In this document: positions 52,248-61,255 of the stretch, piece after piece
Numbering within the stretch: position 1 is the first letter of the stretch
Layout: each line of letters starts with the position of its first letter
From: Nocardia mikamii NBRC 108933
GTDB taxonomy: Bacteria > Actinomycetota > Actinomycetes > Mycobacteriales > Mycobacteriaceae
Assembly (NCBI RefSeq): GCF_001613505.1
Contig: NZ_BDCM01000004.1
Coordinates: 248,001 to 312,000, forward strand
Direction of reading: 5' to 3'
DNA: 64,000 bases
Notes under the pieces: generated by a model
What the model saw: only the letters and a program-made list of their open reading frames with translations
The model's database searches: none
What the model was told of the DNA's origin: nothing
Position numbers and translations under genes: made by a program

Positions 52248-52832
52248 GTGGACGACGGGTTCGAACCGGTAGTGGCGGCACTGGGACCACGGCTGCGCGA
52301 ACTGCGCCGCCGCAGCGGCCGGACGCTGACCGAGCTCTCCGCCGGGACAGCGATTCCGGTCAGCACCCTTTCGCGGCTCGAGTCGGGGCAGCGCAAACCG
52401 GGCCTCGAACAGTTGCTGGCCCTCGCCCGGGCCTACCGGATTCCGCTGGACGAACTGGTCGGCGCCCCGGCGAGCGGTGACCCCCGGGTCTATCCACAAC
52501 CGTTCACACGCGACGGCATGACCGTCGTCCCGCTGACTCGCAATCCCGGTGGGCTGCAGGTATTCCGCCAGATCCTGCCCGCCGGAGGCAGCCGCCGTGA
52601 ACCGGCGCCGCGCTCGCACGAGGGCTACCACTGGCTGTATGTGCTCGACGGCCGGTTGCGTGTGGTGCTCGGTGATCAGGACCTGGTTCTCGGTACCGGC
52701 GAGGTGGCCGAGTTCGACACGCACCTCCCGCACTGGTTCGGCAACGCCGACGCCCGCGCGGTCGAATTCCTCAGCATCCTCGGCCCCCAGGGGGAACGCT
52801 TCCACCTGCGAGCGCGATACCGCCCCAACTGA
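52248..52832 (+). CDS. XRE-family transcriptional regulator with C-terminal cupin (paralogue)
   Basis: 194 residues from the GTG at 52248. HTH: RTLTELSAGTAIPVSTLSRL (about 27-46) then ESGQRKP; cupin with HEGYHWLYVLDGRLRVVLGD and FDTHLPHWFG. Very similar along its length to the regulator at 45139. It lacks a clear ribosome site; a CACTGG-like -10 lies upstream, so it may be leaderless. The target may include the divergent cutinase-like gene and its paralogue's operon. The following AraC gene is 47 nt downstream. Confidence 0.89.
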   Translation: MDDGFEPVVAALGPRLRELRRRSGRTLTELSAGTAIPVSTLSRLESGQRKPGLEQLLALARAYRIPLDELVGAPASGDPRVYPQPFTRDGMTVVPLTRNPGGLQVFRQILPAGGSRREPAPRSHEGYHWLYVLDGRLRVVLGDQDLVLGTGEVAEFDTHLPHWFGNADARAVEFLSILGPQGERFHLRARYRPN

Positions 52833-52879
52833 ATTCGCCGCACCGGGCCGCTCGTACGAATCGCTCGTACCATGGCGTC

Positions 52880-53764
52880 ATGTCTGTGCAGCCGGTGGTG
52901 CTGGCCGGTGCCGTGATGGACCTCGCGGTCCCGGCCGGGCGCGGCCTGCCGGGCGTGAGTATGGCCGGATTCCGGGGAAGAGCGGGCGAAACGGTCGCCT
53001 TGCAGATGATCCCGTATCCGGCGCTGACGGTTTTCGTCGATTTCGGTGACGCGCTGGTCGTCGACGGTGTGAGCGGTGAGCGCACGGGCGGGCCCCTCGT
53101 GGTCGGCCTGCCCCGCGGCGCGCTGCGAGGTTCGGGCCGTGCGGTCGACCTGCTGCAGATCCGGCTCTCTCCCGTGGTCGCCCACGCGGTGCTCGGTGCG
53201 GGCGCGGCACTGAACGGGATGGTGGTCGGGCTCGGCGAACTCTGGGGCGGCGATGCCGCGCGCATCCAGGAGCAACTGCGTGCCGCGCGGTCGTGGGACA
53301 CGCGCTTCGCGATCGCGCACGCCGCACTCGCTCGGCGCCTCGCCACCGGCCCGGAGGTGGATCCGGAGGTCGAATTCGTCTGGCGCCGACTGACGCACAG
53401 CCGTGGCGGCGCCCGGATCGAACCCCTGGCGGCCGAGGTCGGCTGGAGCCGTCAGCGGCTGTGGTCGCGCTTCCGCGCCCAGATCGGGATCACGCCCAAA
53501 CAGAGCGCCCGGCTGGTGCGGTTCGACCACGTGGCCCATCGACTCGCCGCCGGGCACCGCCCCGCTCGGGTCGCCGCCGAAACCGGTTTCGTCGATCAGT
53601 CCCATCTCCATCGCGACATCGCCGACTTCGCGGGAATGACCACCTCGGCCGTCGCCGCCGCCCCGTGGCTCTCGGTCGACCACATCGCCTGGCCGCGACA
53701 GCTGCCCGCTAGCCGCGCGCCATATCCACGAAGCGGCTCAGGTGGAGCTGGTGGGCGACGGTGA
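52880..53764 (+). CDS. AraC-family transcriptional regulator
   Basis: 294 residues. The C-terminal AraC DNA-binding domain has two HTH units: IEPLAAEVGWSRQRLWSRFR (about 180-200) and PARVAAETGFVDQSHLHRDIADFAGMT (about 230-260). The N-terminal sensor is a small barrel-like domain. TACCAT six nt before the ATG suggests a leaderless start. The 3' end overlaps the convergent dnaB gene by 56 nt; the last 20 residues are disordered. Its target is unknown. Confidence 0.86.
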   Translation: MSVQPVVLAGAVMDLAVPAGRGLPGVSMAGFRGRAGETVALQMIPYPALTVFVDFGDALVVDGVSGERTGGPLVVGLPRGALRGSGRAVDLLQIRLSPVVAHAVLGAGAALNGMVVGLGELWGGDAARIQEQLRAARSWDTRFAIAHAALARRLATGPEVDPEVEFVWRRLTHSRGGARIEPLAAEVGWSRQRLWSRFRAQIGITPKQSARLVRFDHVAHRLAAGHRPARVAAETGFVDQSHLHRDIADFAGMTTSAVAAAPWLSVDHIAWPRQLPASRAPYPRSGSGGAGGRR

Positions 53765-55088
53765 TCGTCGCCGTGGGGCCGTTTCGGTGTTTGCCGAGGA
53801 TCAGGTCGGCCTCGCCGCCGCGCGGATCGTCGCGTTCGAACGCGTCGGGGCGGTGCAGCAGGATCACCATATCGGCGTCCTGTTCCAGCGAACCGGATTC
53901 GCGGAGGTCGGAGACCATGGGGCGCTTGTCCGTTCGCTGTTCCGGACCACGGTTCAGCTGACTGATCGCGACCACCGGAACTTCCAGTTCCTTGGCCAGT
54001 AGTTTCAGGCTCCGGGAAAATTCCGAGACTTCCTGCTGGCGGGATTCGACCTTCTTACCGGAGGTCATCAGCTGCAGATAGTCCACCACGACGAGCCGCA
54101 GATCGTGGCGCTGCTTGAGCCGCCGCGCCTTCGCCCGGATCTCCATCATGGTCAGGTTCGGCGAATCGTCGACGAACAGCGGCGCCTCACTGATCTCGCT
54201 CATCCGCCGCGCGAGCTTGGTCCAGTCGTCGTCGCTCATCCGCCCGGCACGCATATCCCCGAGTTTGATCTTCGCCTCCGCCGACAGCAGACGCATCACG
54301 ATCTCGGTCTTACTCATTTCCAGCGAGAAGATAACGCTCGCCAAGCCGTGCTTGATCGAGCAACTCCGCATGAAATCCATTCCGAGGGTAGATTTTCCGA
54401 CGCCGGGGCGGGCCGCGACGATGATCATCTGGCCGGGGTGCAGGCCGTTGGTGACCTCGTCGAGTTCGGTGAAGCCGGTCGGTACGCCGAGAGAGATGCC
54501 GCCGCGGCTGGCGATGGAGTCGATCTCGTCCATCGTCGGCTGGAGCAGTTCCTCCAGGGGCAGGAAGTCCTCGGTGGACCGGCGTTCGGTGACCTCGTAG
54601 ATCTCGGCCTGGGCGCGGTCGACGACCTCGGCGACGTCCTGGCCCTCGGAGCCGGCGTAGCCGAATTGGACGATGCGCGTGCCGGCCTCGACCAGGCGCC
54701 GCAGAATCGCCTTCTCAGCAACGATTTCGGCGTAGTAGGAGGCGTTGGCCGCCGTCGGCACGGTTTGCGTCAGGGTCACCAGATAGGGCGGGCCGCCGAT
54801 GCGTTTGAGTTCGCCGCGGCGGTCCAGGGTGGCGGCGACGGTCACCGGGTCCGCGGGTTCGCCGCGGCCGTAGAGGTCGAGGATCGCGTCGTAGACGGCC
54901 TGGTGCGCGGGACGGTAGAAATCGCCGGGACGGATGACCTCGACGACGTCGGCGATGGCGTCCTTGCTGAGCAACATGCCGCCGAGGACCGACTGTTCGG
55001 CGGCCATATCGTGCGGCGGCTGCCGACCGAAATCCTCGCCGGGCTGATCGTTGTAGTCCGAGTGCCCGCGATCGTCGACGACTGCCAC
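53709..55088 (-). CDS. dnaB: Replicative DNA helicase DnaB
   Basis: 459 residues. Hexameric 5'-3' helicase of the replication fork. N-terminal domain begins PPHDMAAEQSVLGGMLLSKDAI; RecA-like C-terminal domain has Walker A ARPGVGKST and VVVDYLQLM. Start: GTG at 55088 gives VAVVDDRG, matching the MAVVDD start I recall in Mycobacterium, and GAGAGGA lies 7 nt upstream; the ATG 18 nt earlier is less likely. The gene shows no intein, unlike many mycobacterial dnaB genes. Convergent overlap with AraC. A 785-bp DnaA-box-rich spacer lies upstream. Confidence 0.96.
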   Translation of the reverse strand: MAVVDDRGHSDYNDQPGEDFGRQPPHDMAAEQSVLGGMLLSKDAIADVVEVIRPGDFYRPAHQAVYDAILDLYGRGEPADPVTVAATLDRRGELKRIGGPPYLVTLTQTVPTAANASYYAEIVAEKAILRRLVEAGTRIVQFGYAGSEGQDVAEVVDRAQAEIYEVTERRSTEDFLPLEELLQPTMDEIDSIASRGGISLGVPTGFTELDEVTNGLHPGQMIIVAARPGVGKSTLGMDFMRSCSIKHGLASVIFSLEMSKTEIVMRLLSAEAKIKLGDMRAGRMSDDDWTKLARRMSEISEAPLFVDDSPNLTMMEIRAKARRLKQRHDLRLVVVDYLQLMTSGKKVESRQQEVSEFSRSLKLLAKELEVPVVAISQLNRGPEQRTDKRPMVSDLRESGSLEQDADMVILLHRPDAFERDDPRGGEADLILGKHRNGPTATITVAHQLHLSRFVDMARG

Positions 55089-55334
55089 TCGACCGTCCTC
55101 TCTCATCGCACCCGGCCTGATCCCACCCGGCTTCGACCCTATTGATGACTTGTTGTACGCCCGGGTACCGACACGTCGGAACATGTCACACCGGCCGTCG
55201 CGGCGGCCGCCACATGATCGAGAACCTGCCCGTAGCTAACGAATTTCCCACAGCGAGAATCGCGGTGCTACCGGCGCGTGACGACGGCGCCTGGAAGAAC
55301 CTAAGGGACCGAGTTGGGGATCGCCAAACCGTCC

Positions 55335-55589
55335 TGTGGAAACAACTGTGGATAAACTGGGCACAGTTCACCCACTGTTGTGCAGGCCTTGTGCATCAAC
55401 TGGGGATAACCCGGTATGCGCAGCAGCTATGACCAGGTGGAACCACGTTTTTTGGATTTCCCACATGTGGATTGATATGGCGTCGGCGTGTCACCCGAGA
55501 TGAACAGCCGGGCGTGTTGGGTTAACACCGCTCTCCGACGCTATGGCGTAGATCACATTCGAGATGGTCGGTTTGGCTACTTGTCCACA
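55335..55589. other. DnaA-box-like cluster in the dnaB-rplI spacer
   Basis: Exact TGTGGATAA at 55347-55355 and exact TTGTCCACA at 55581-55589, with near matches at 55335-55343 (TGTGGAAAC), 55401-55409 (TGGGGATAA) and 55466-55474 (TGTGGATTG). The 785-bp spacer 55089-55873 has no supported gene and is locally AT-richer. Confidence 0.6.
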
Positions 55590-55759
55590 AATCCCCAGGA
55601 GCTGGGTAAAAAGTGCGCAGAAGCTGTCGCCGGCGGGATCCGGTGCCTGCCGTCACCAACTAGCAAATCTTTCGCAACTCTATCGTGTCGGATCCGATTC
55701 CGGTCCGAAACGCGGCAAGAGCCGTATACGGGCCTGTCGGCCGGAGAAATCCGAGCAGG

Positions 55760-55798
55760 CGAAGACCATCCCCGCGGTAACCACGGGGATGGTCTTCG
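55760..55798 (-). terminator. Ribosomal operon terminator, perfect 15-bp stem
   Basis: Arms 55760-55774 and 55784-55798 pair across a 9-nt loop, 75 nt past the rplI stop. Confidence 0.85.
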
Positions 55799-55873
55799 AT
55801 GAACTGTGACCCGTCGGCCGGATCGGGCATATCGGCGAACCGATGGGTGCCGTACCGGACAGCGGGGCGGAGA

Positions 55874-56329
55874 TCACTCCGCGGCAGCAACCTGCAGGTC
55901 GAACTTGGCGATCACGTCGGGGTGCAGGTGCACGGTGACGTTGTGCTTGCCGGTGCTCTTGATGTGCGACTTCGGCAGCTCGATGCTGCGCTTGTCGAGC
56001 ACCGGGCCACCGGCGGCCTTGACCGCGCCGGCGACGTCGGCGGTGGTCACCGAACCGAACAGCTTGCCGGTGCCGGCGGTCTTCACCGACAGGGACACGC
56101 CCTCCAGGCCCTCGATCGCGGCCTTGAGTTCCTTGGCGTGGTCCAGGTCGCGCACGCGACGGGCGTCCTGCGCCCGGCGAATGCCCTCGACCTGCTTCTC
56201 GGCGCCGCGGGTGGCGACGATCGCCAGGCCGCGGGGAAGCAGGTAGTTACGGCCGTAGCCGTCCTTGACCTCCACGGTGTCGCCGGGCGCACCGAGGTTG
56301 TCCACATCAGCAGTCAGAATCAGCTTCAT
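55874..56329 (-). CDS. rplI: Ribosomal protein L9
   Basis: 151 residues. Starts [20 protein letters not shown], the conserved N-terminal domain with [13 protein letters not shown]; the long helix and the C-terminal domain follow. Binds 23S rRNA near the L1 stalk. Sits last in the rpsF-ssb-rpsR-rplI operon, 16 nt after rpsR. A long terminator is 75 nt downstream, then the DnaA-box spacer. Confidence 0.98.
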   Translation of the reverse strand: MKLILTADVDNLGAPGDTVEVKDGYGRNYLLPRGLAIVATRGAEKQVEGIRRAQDARRVRDLDHAKELKAAIEGLEGVSLSVKTAGTGKLFGSVTTADVAGAVKAAGGPVLDKRSIELPKSHIKSTGKHNVTVHLHPDVIAKFDLQVAAAE

Positions 56330-56345
56330 CGTCTGCCTCCCGTTC

Positions 56346-56618
56346 TCAGCGAGCCGTGGACACGTACGGCAGCAGCGCGACCTCGCGAGAGTTCTTCACC
56401 GCGACGGCGATGTCCCGCTGGTGCTGCACGCAGTTTCCGGTAACGCGGCGGGCGCGGATCTTGCCGCGGTCGCTGACGAACTTGCGCAGCAACGCCGTGT
56501 CCTTGTAGTCGATGACGGCGCCGGTGCCCGAGCCGTCCTTCTTCGCCTTCTTGTCGTCCTTGCAGAACGCGCAAGCCTTCTTCTTCAGCACCTTTTCGCG
56601 TGCCGGTGCTTTGGCCAT
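56346..56618 (-). CDS. rpsR: Ribosomal protein S18
   Basis: 90 residues. Conserved core [20 protein letters not shown] and ARRVTGNC, plus CAFC and C62-type cysteines that bind zinc, the Cys-containing (C+) form. Binds S6 in the 30S platform. It lies between ssb and rplI in the standard order; no zinc-free second copy is present in this window. Confidence 0.98.
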   Translation of the reverse strand: MAKAPAREKVLKKKACAFCKDDKKAKKDGSGTGAVIDYKDTALLRKFVSDRGKIRARRVTGNCVQHQRDIAVAVKNSREVALLPYVSTAR

Positions 56619-56676
56619 GGGTCTTCACTCCGTTTGCCTGGGAGCCGCGTACCGCGGGCCCCGATATGTGAGCCGT

Positions 56677-57216
56677 TCAGAACGGCGGTTCGTCGTCCAT
56701 CTGGCCGCCTCCGAAGGAGCCGGCCGCGGGAGCGCTGCCCCACGGATCGTCGCCGGCGGAACTCTGCCCGCCGCGACTGCCACCGTTGGAGCCGCCGAAG
56801 CCCCCACCACTGCCGCCGGAATTGCCGCCGAAACCACCACCGCCACCGCCGCGCGAGGTCTTGTTGACCTTCGCGGTCGCGTAGCGCAGGGAGGGACCGA
56901 CCTCGTCGACCTCGAGTTCGACGACCGTGCGCTTCTCACCCTCGCGGGTTTCGTAGGAGCGCTGCTTCAGCCGTCCGCTCACGATGACGCGAGCGCCTCG
57001 GGTCAGGCTCTCGGCGACATTCTCCGCGGCCTCACGCCAAATGTTGCAGCGCAGGAACAGTGCCTCGCCGTCTTTCCATTCGTTGGCGTTGCGGTCGAAC
57101 ACCCGGGGGGTCGAGGCGACGGTGAAATTGGCCACCGCCGCGCCCGCGGGCGTGAATCGAAGTTCCGGATCTGCCGTCAAATTGCCGATGACGGTGATTA
57201 CGGTGTCGCCTGCCAT
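56677..57216 (-). CDS. ssb: Single-stranded DNA-binding protein
   Basis: 179 residues. OB fold (about 1-115) starting [20 protein letters not shown], then a Gly-rich linker (about 120-160) and the acidic tip DDEPPF used to bind partner proteins at the replication fork. It lies between rpsF and rpsR, 110 bp after rpsF. Length and tail are normal for Mycobacteriales. Confidence 0.98.
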   Translation of the reverse strand: MAGDTVITVIGNLTADPELRFTPAGAAVANFTVASTPRVFDRNANEWKDGEALFLRCNIWREAAENVAESLTRGARVIVSGRLKQRSYETREGEKRTVVELEVDEVGPSLRYATAKVNKTSRGGGGGGFGGNSGGSGGGFGGSNGGSRGGQSSAGDDPWGSAPAAGSFGGGQMDDEPPF

Positions 57217-57326
57217 GGTTCCTCCTGGTCTCCGGTGCGATCAGCTGTGCACTCGCCTGTTGCGCTAGAGCCTAAGGCCAGGCAACGACAAGTGCGGTTT
57301 GCTTTCCGGCAGGTATGCCAGGGGTC

Positions 57327-57617
57327 TTACTTCTTGTCCTGCCGCAGCACCTTGGTGCGCAACACCGACTCGTTCAGGCCCAGCTGACGGTCGAGCTCGC
57401 TGACCGTGGCCGGTTCGGCGGTCAGGTCGACGACGGCGTAGATGCCCTCGGCGCGCTTCTCGATTTCGTAGGCCAGCCGGCGGCGGCCCCAGAGGTCTAC
57501 CTTGTCGATCTTGCCGCCCTGCTGCGAGACCACACTGAGCATCTTGTCCAAGTTCGGACCGACAGTGCGCTCGTCCAGGTTCGGATCGAGGATGACCATC
57601 ACTTCGTAATGACGCAC
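57327..57617 (-). CDS. rpsF: Ribosomal protein S6
   Basis: 96 residues. Conserved [19 protein letters not shown] and [16 protein letters not shown]. Pairs with S18 in the 30S subunit. The GTG start is supported by AGGAGG 10 nt upstream. First gene of the operon; the next gene upstream on the same strand is not rpsF-related, so the operon starts here. Confidence 0.98.
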   Translation of the reverse strand: MRHYEVMVILDPNLDERTVGPNLDKMLSVVSQQGGKIDKVDLWGRRRLAYEIEKRAEGIYAVVDLTAEPATVSELDRQLGLNESVLRTKVLRQDKK

Positions 57618-57809
57618 GGGAACCCATCACCTCCTGTGGACTGTGAACGGCCACGGACTTTCCGTGGCAGGAGGGGTCGTTGCGTCAGCAACCCGACAAG
57701 GCTACATGAACGGCCGGTCCGGACCCGAATCCGGGGCGCCGGGTGCGAAATGGGTCTCGTTCCCGATGAATATCGCCGTCGGCGGGGTAGCCCACCTATC
57801 GTGGTGGAC

Positions 57810-57893
57810 ATGCCGATTCGATCCGCCGATCGTGGAAACTCCGGCGGTGGCGAGGGCGTGGCTGCGGAGGTGGCCGCGTGGCCGATGCGATAG
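57810..57893 (+). CDS. Leaderless 27-residue upstream ORF overlapping the GT87 gene
   Basis: ATG at 57810, peptide MPIRSADRGNSGGGEGVAAE then VAAWPMR, TAG at 57891-57893, overlapping the GTG at 57878 by 16 nt. A TATCGT hexamer lies about 7 nt upstream. It likely couples translation to the membrane-enzyme gene. Confidence 0.4.
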   Translation: MPIRSADRGNSGGGEGVAAEVAAWPMR

Positions 57894-59245
57894 TCCGCGC
57901 GCGCGCAACCGGCCGGGTCGCGGCCGCGGCCGCGGTGCTGGCCTGCGCAATCACGTTGATCTTCGCCTATCTCAACAAGGCCCGATGCGCGGGCGCGCCG
58001 TTCGACGGCGACGGGCGCAGCCTGATCTTCGATCGCATCAAGGATGCCGAGGTCTGCTATTCCGACATCCAATTCCTCTGGCTCGGCCGCGGCATCGATG
58101 AGCATCTGTTTCCGTACGTCGGCGGCGGTATCACCCCGGACGGCACCCTGACCGGCGGCGCCGTGGAATATCCGGTGCTCAGTGGGCTGCTGATGTGGCT
58201 CGGCGCGGCCGGGGTGCACGACGACGCCGGCTTCCTGCTGCATTCGGCACTGCTGCTGGCGCCGTTCGCTCTGCTGACCGCCTGGATGCTGGGACGGATG
58301 TCGGGTGCGGTCGCGCTGCTGTGGTCGGTGGGCCCGCCGCTGGTGCTCTACGCGTTCCACAATTGGGAACTTCCGGTGGTGTGCACGGCCGTCGGCGCGG
58401 TCTACGTGATGACCACGCTGACTCGATATTCGTTGCGCACCAGGGGAATTGTCGCAGCCGTCCTGCTGGGCATCGGATTCTGCCTGAAGCTGTATCCGGG
58501 AATCTTCGTCCTGCCGCTGATGCTCTACATCCTTCTCGGCGAGCCGGACCTCGGCGAGCGCCCGGACGTTCCCCGCCGCGGCTACGACCCGGCCGGTGCG
58601 TTCGCGGCCGCGGGTGCGGCGATCGTGACGGTGGCGACGATCAACCTGCCCTTCGCTCTGCTCGGCTACGACGGCTGGCGGGCCTCGTTCACCTTCCAGC
58701 AGATGCGGCAGGCCGACATCACCACCAACTCGATCTGGTACTGGGGTCTGCGGCCGATGTTCCCGGATGGGCACAGCGGGGAAGCGTCGTTCCAGGACGT
58801 CGTGGCTATGGCCTCTCCCGTCCTGGTGGTCGTCTCGTTCGCACTCGCTGTCTGGTTGGGGTGGAAGCGTTTTCCCGCACTCGGCTACTACCCGTGGGTG
58901 GGCGTGAGTGCGGCGATGCTGTGTGGATTCCTGTTGTTCCACAAGGTGCACTCGCCGCAGTACACGCTGTGGGTGCTGCCGTTCTTCGTCCTGCTCGAGG
59001 TGCCGTGGGCGGCGGTCGGCGTCTATCTGCTGGCCGATCTGGCGCTCGGCATCGGGGTTTTCCGCTACTTCCACGCCCTGGGTAGCGGAACGGGTGCGGA
59101 CTTCTACGAGAAGCTCGTGCAGTTCGGAGTGTGGGGACGCGCCGTCCTGCTGGTGTTCTTCTTCTTCGCCTTCGTCCGCGCCCGCCCGCGCGGCTACCGG
59201 CCGATGGTGTCGCCGATAGCGCGCGAGCTCGTTCCCGCCCGCTGA
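57878..59245 (+). CDS. GT87-family (DUF2029-type) integral membrane mannosyltransferase
   Basis: 455 residues with ten or more membrane helices. An N-terminal RGIDEHLFPYVGGGITPD-like loop carries the Asp/Glu of the GT-C active site (residues about 71-88), and a hydrophobic C-terminal half. Such enzymes use polyprenyl-phosphate-mannose to build lipoarabinomannan or related glycans in the envelope. GTG start with GGAGG 7 nt upstream and an overlapping short upstream ORF. A second, partial GT87 gene lies at the right edge. Donor and acceptor are inferred. Confidence 0.82.
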   Translation: MADAIVRARATGRVAAAAAVLACAITLIFAYLNKARCAGAPFDGDGRSLIFDRIKDAEVCYSDIQFLWLGRGIDEHLFPYVGGGITPDGTLTGGAVEYPVLSGLLMWLGAAGVHDDAGFLLHSALLLAPFALLTAWMLGRMSGAVALLWSVGPPLVLYAFHNWELPVVCTAVGAVYVMTTLTRYSLRTRGIVAAVLLGIGFCLKLYPGIFVLPLMLYILLGEPDLGERPDVPRRGYDPAGAFAAAGAAIVTVATINLPFALLGYDGWRASFTFQQMRQADITTNSIWYWGLRPMFPDGHSGEASFQDVVAMASPVLVVVSFALAVWLGWKRFPALGYYPWVGVSAAMLCGFLLFHKVHSPQYTLWVLPFFVLLEVPWAAVGVYLLADLALGIGVFRYFHALGSGTGADFYEKLVQFGVWGRAVLLVFFFFAFVRARPRGYRPMVSPIARELVPAR

Positions 59246-59246
59246 A

Positions 59247-59786
59247 TTACGGCTTGCCGTGGCGAGCGCGGAACGACGCGCTCTTGGCGCGGTTGCCGCA
59301 CAGCGTCATATCGCACCAGCGCCGCGAACCCGCGCGGGAGGTGTCGAGGTAGAGGCGTGTGCAGGTGTCGCGGCCGCATTGTTTGATCCGATCGCGATCG
59401 GGTCCGCCGAGGAGTTCGATCGCCTCGGTCGCGATGCGCGCGAGGGCGTGAGCGCAGTCGCCGCGGCGGGTCACACCGGCGTCGGCGCGCAGGGCGATCG
59501 AGGGCTTCGGACCGTCGGCGATCCGGTTGACCAGCACCCGGTCGGCATCGCGCCACGGCTCACCGGTGGTGGTGGCCAGGGCCAGGCGGTACACCGCTTC
59601 GCGGAATTCGACCGCCCGGGTCAGGCCGGCCGCGTCGCACCGCGCCGCGGAATCCAGTAACCCGGCAGCGATCATCCATTCGTCGAGGGTGGCGGGAGCC
59701 GTCAGGAGATCGACGAAACCGGCATTGCGCTCCTGGACCGTCCCGGCGAAATCCAGGGCCAGGTTGCCGCTGACGAAGGTGAACAC
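59247..59786 (-). CDS. CGNR zinc-finger domain protein (ABATE domain)
   Basis: 179 residues. N-terminal ABATE-type domain beginning VFTFVSGNLALDFAGTVQER. C-terminal treble-clef-like zinc finger CGRDTCTRLYLD...RRWCDMTLCGNRAK, with the four cysteines and the CGNR sequence. Family members are putative stress-response transcription regulators. The GTG start at 59786 is chosen at the beginning of the conserved domain; AAGGGGG lies 12-13 nt upstream, weak. It faces a DMT transporter gene, which it may regulate. Confidence 0.85.
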   Translation of the reverse strand: MFTFVSGNLALDFAGTVQERNAGFVDLLTAPATLDEWMIAAGLLDSAARCDAAGLTRAVEFREAVYRLALATTTGEPWRDADRVLVNRIADGPKPSIALRADAGVTRRGDCAHALARIATEAIELLGGPDRDRIKQCGRDTCTRLYLDTSRAGSRRWCDMTLCGNRAKSASFRARHGKP

Positions 59787-59804
59787 CTCGTCATCATAAC
59801 CCCC

Positions 59805-59834
59805 TTGACAGGTTAGTTGCGCCGATGTCAGGGT
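59805..59834 (+). promoter_or_regulatory. Promoter of the DMT gene within the divergent spacer
   Basis: TTGACA (59805-59810), 18-nt spacer, CAGGGT (59829-59834). TGACA and TGTCA also form an inverted pair here and may serve the CGNR regulator. Confidence 0.45.
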
Positions 59835-59869
59835 TGGTAACCAGTTGAAGCGGTTATTCGGGAGGCGTC

Positions 59870-60814
59870 GTGCGGAAGCACCTGATGGAGACGGCCGCAC
59901 CCGCGGCCTTCGTCGTGATGTGGAGCAGTGCGTTCATCGCCGGCATCATCGGCGTCGGTGCGGCGCCACCGATGGTGGTGCTGTTCGCCCGCTTCGCCTT
60001 CGCCGGACTGGTCTTGGCGGGGTATGCCGTCGTCGTCCGGGCGCGGTGGCCACGCGGCCGGCAGTTGGCGCATGTCGCCGTCGCAGGATTGCTCATGCAG
60101 ATGGTGCAGTTCGGCGCCTTCTACACCGCCATGGCCGACCATGTGTCCGCGGCGGTGATCTCACTGGTGCAGGGATTGAATCCGGTGGTGATCGCGCTGT
60201 TCGCCGGGACCGTGCTCGGGGAGTCGGTCACGGTGCGGCAGTGGATCGGATTCGGTGTCGGCGGCCTCGGCGTCGGACTTGCGGTTGTCGACCAATCGCA
60301 TTTCTCCGCAACGGGATTGATGCTGTGCGTGGTCGGTCTCCTGGGCCTGAGCCTCGGCACGGTCTATCAGAAGCGTTTCGTGCCGCAGGTCGACACCCGC
60401 ACGAACACCGCTGTGCACGTGCTGATCAGCGCGCCGGTGGCGGGAATCCTCATGCTCGGGAGCGGGGATACGCACATCGCCGATCCGCTGCGATTCGCCG
60501 GCTCGCTGATGTGGATGGTGGCGATCAACGCCGTCGCCTGCTTCCTGCTCCTGAACGCGATGCTGCGCCGCTGGGACGCCACCCGCGTCGGCAAGTTGTT
60601 CTTCGTCACCCCGCTGGTCACGGCGGGGCTCGCTTGGCTGCTGATCGCACAACCGTTGCGGCCCTTGACGATTGCGGGGCTCGGCGTCGGCCTGCTCGGG
60701 ATGGTTCTGGCCTCGCTCCGATCCGGAACCCGGCCCGATGCCGCGGTGGCCGGGGAGCCGACCTCGCCGGCGCCCGGCGGCATCCTGGAGCGCCGGCCCG
60801 GACTGGCCGCCTGA
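59870..60814 (+). CDS. DMT-superfamily (EamA) transporter
   Basis: 314 residues with ten predicted transmembrane helices in two EamA repeats (about 8-145 and 155-290). GTG start with GGGAGG 5 nt upstream. It likely exports small metabolites or drugs. Divergent from the CGNR gene, whose product might regulate it. It converges with the MerR gene 26 nt away; no clear terminator is visible. Confidence 0.87.
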   Translation: MRKHLMETAAPAAFVVMWSSAFIAGIIGVGAAPPMVVLFARFAFAGLVLAGYAVVVRARWPRGRQLAHVAVAGLLMQMVQFGAFYTAMADHVSAAVISLVQGLNPVVIALFAGTVLGESVTVRQWIGFGVGGLGVGLAVVDQSHFSATGLMLCVVGLLGLSLGTVYQKRFVPQVDTRTNTAVHVLISAPVAGILMLGSGDTHIADPLRFAGSLMWMVAINAVACFLLLNAMLRRWDATRVGKLFFVTPLVTAGLAWLLIAQPLRPLTIAGLGVGLLGMVLASLRSGTRPDAAVAGEPTSPAPGGILERRPGLAA

Positions 60815-60840
60815 GTGCGGGGTTGCGCACCGATCGGGCG

Positions 60841-61206
60841 CTAGTGCGGCTCGCCGTGCGCCGCGCTGATCACGCCGTCGAGCACCTCGCGGGTGCGGAC
60901 CAGATCCTTGATGCACGCGTCGATGCGTTTGCGTTCGGCGGCAAGGGTTTCCGAGAGCCACGGGGTCGCGGTCTGCGCGGGCGTACCGTCGGTGTCGTTG
61001 ATGCACGGCAGCAGTGCGGCGATGGTGCGGCTGTGCAGTCCCGCGGCGAACATCTCCTGAATGCGGACCACGCGGTCGACGGCCTGCTCACGGTATTCGC
61101 GCTGACCGCCCGAGGTTCGGGACGAGGCCAGCAGGCCCTGGCTCTCGTAGTATCGCAACGATCGCACGCTGACGCCCGTGCGTCGTGCCAGTTCGCCGAT
61201 GCGCAC
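60841..61206 (-). CDS. MerR-family transcriptional regulator
   Basis: 121 residues. N-terminal HTH IGELARRTGVSVRSLRYYES and wing, then a coiled-coil dimerisation helix and a C-terminal sensor. It carries one Cys in the LLPCIND segment and another near 97 in DACIKD. GTG start with a GGGAGA site. Divergent from the OYE gene with a MerR-type promoter between, so it probably activates that gene on sensing an electrophile or drug (inference). Confidence 0.89.
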   Translation of the reverse strand: MRIGELARRTGVSVRSLRYYESQGLLASSRTSGGQREYREQAVDRVVRIQEMFAAGLHSRTIAALLPCINDTDGTPAQTATPWLSETLAAERKRIDACIKDLVRTREVLDGVISAAHGEPH

Positions 61207-61217
61207 CGATTTCTCCC

Positions 61218-61249
61218 TTGCACCTCACATTGATGTCAGGTTCTACGGT
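61218..61249 (+). promoter_or_regulatory. MerR-type promoter and operator of the OYE gene
   Basis: TTGCAC (61218-61223) and TACGGT (61244-61249) with a long 20-nt spacer, in which ACCTCACAT-TG-ATGTCAGGT (61222-61241) is a near-perfect palindrome. The long spacer is typical of MerR control. Confidence 0.72.
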
Positions 61250-61255
61250 ACGCGC

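Noticed and set aside
55335..55589. DnaA-box cluster considered as oriC
   Set aside because: No dnaA, dnaN or rpmH neighbours, and too few boxes; chromosomal oriC in this group lies between dnaA and dnaN.
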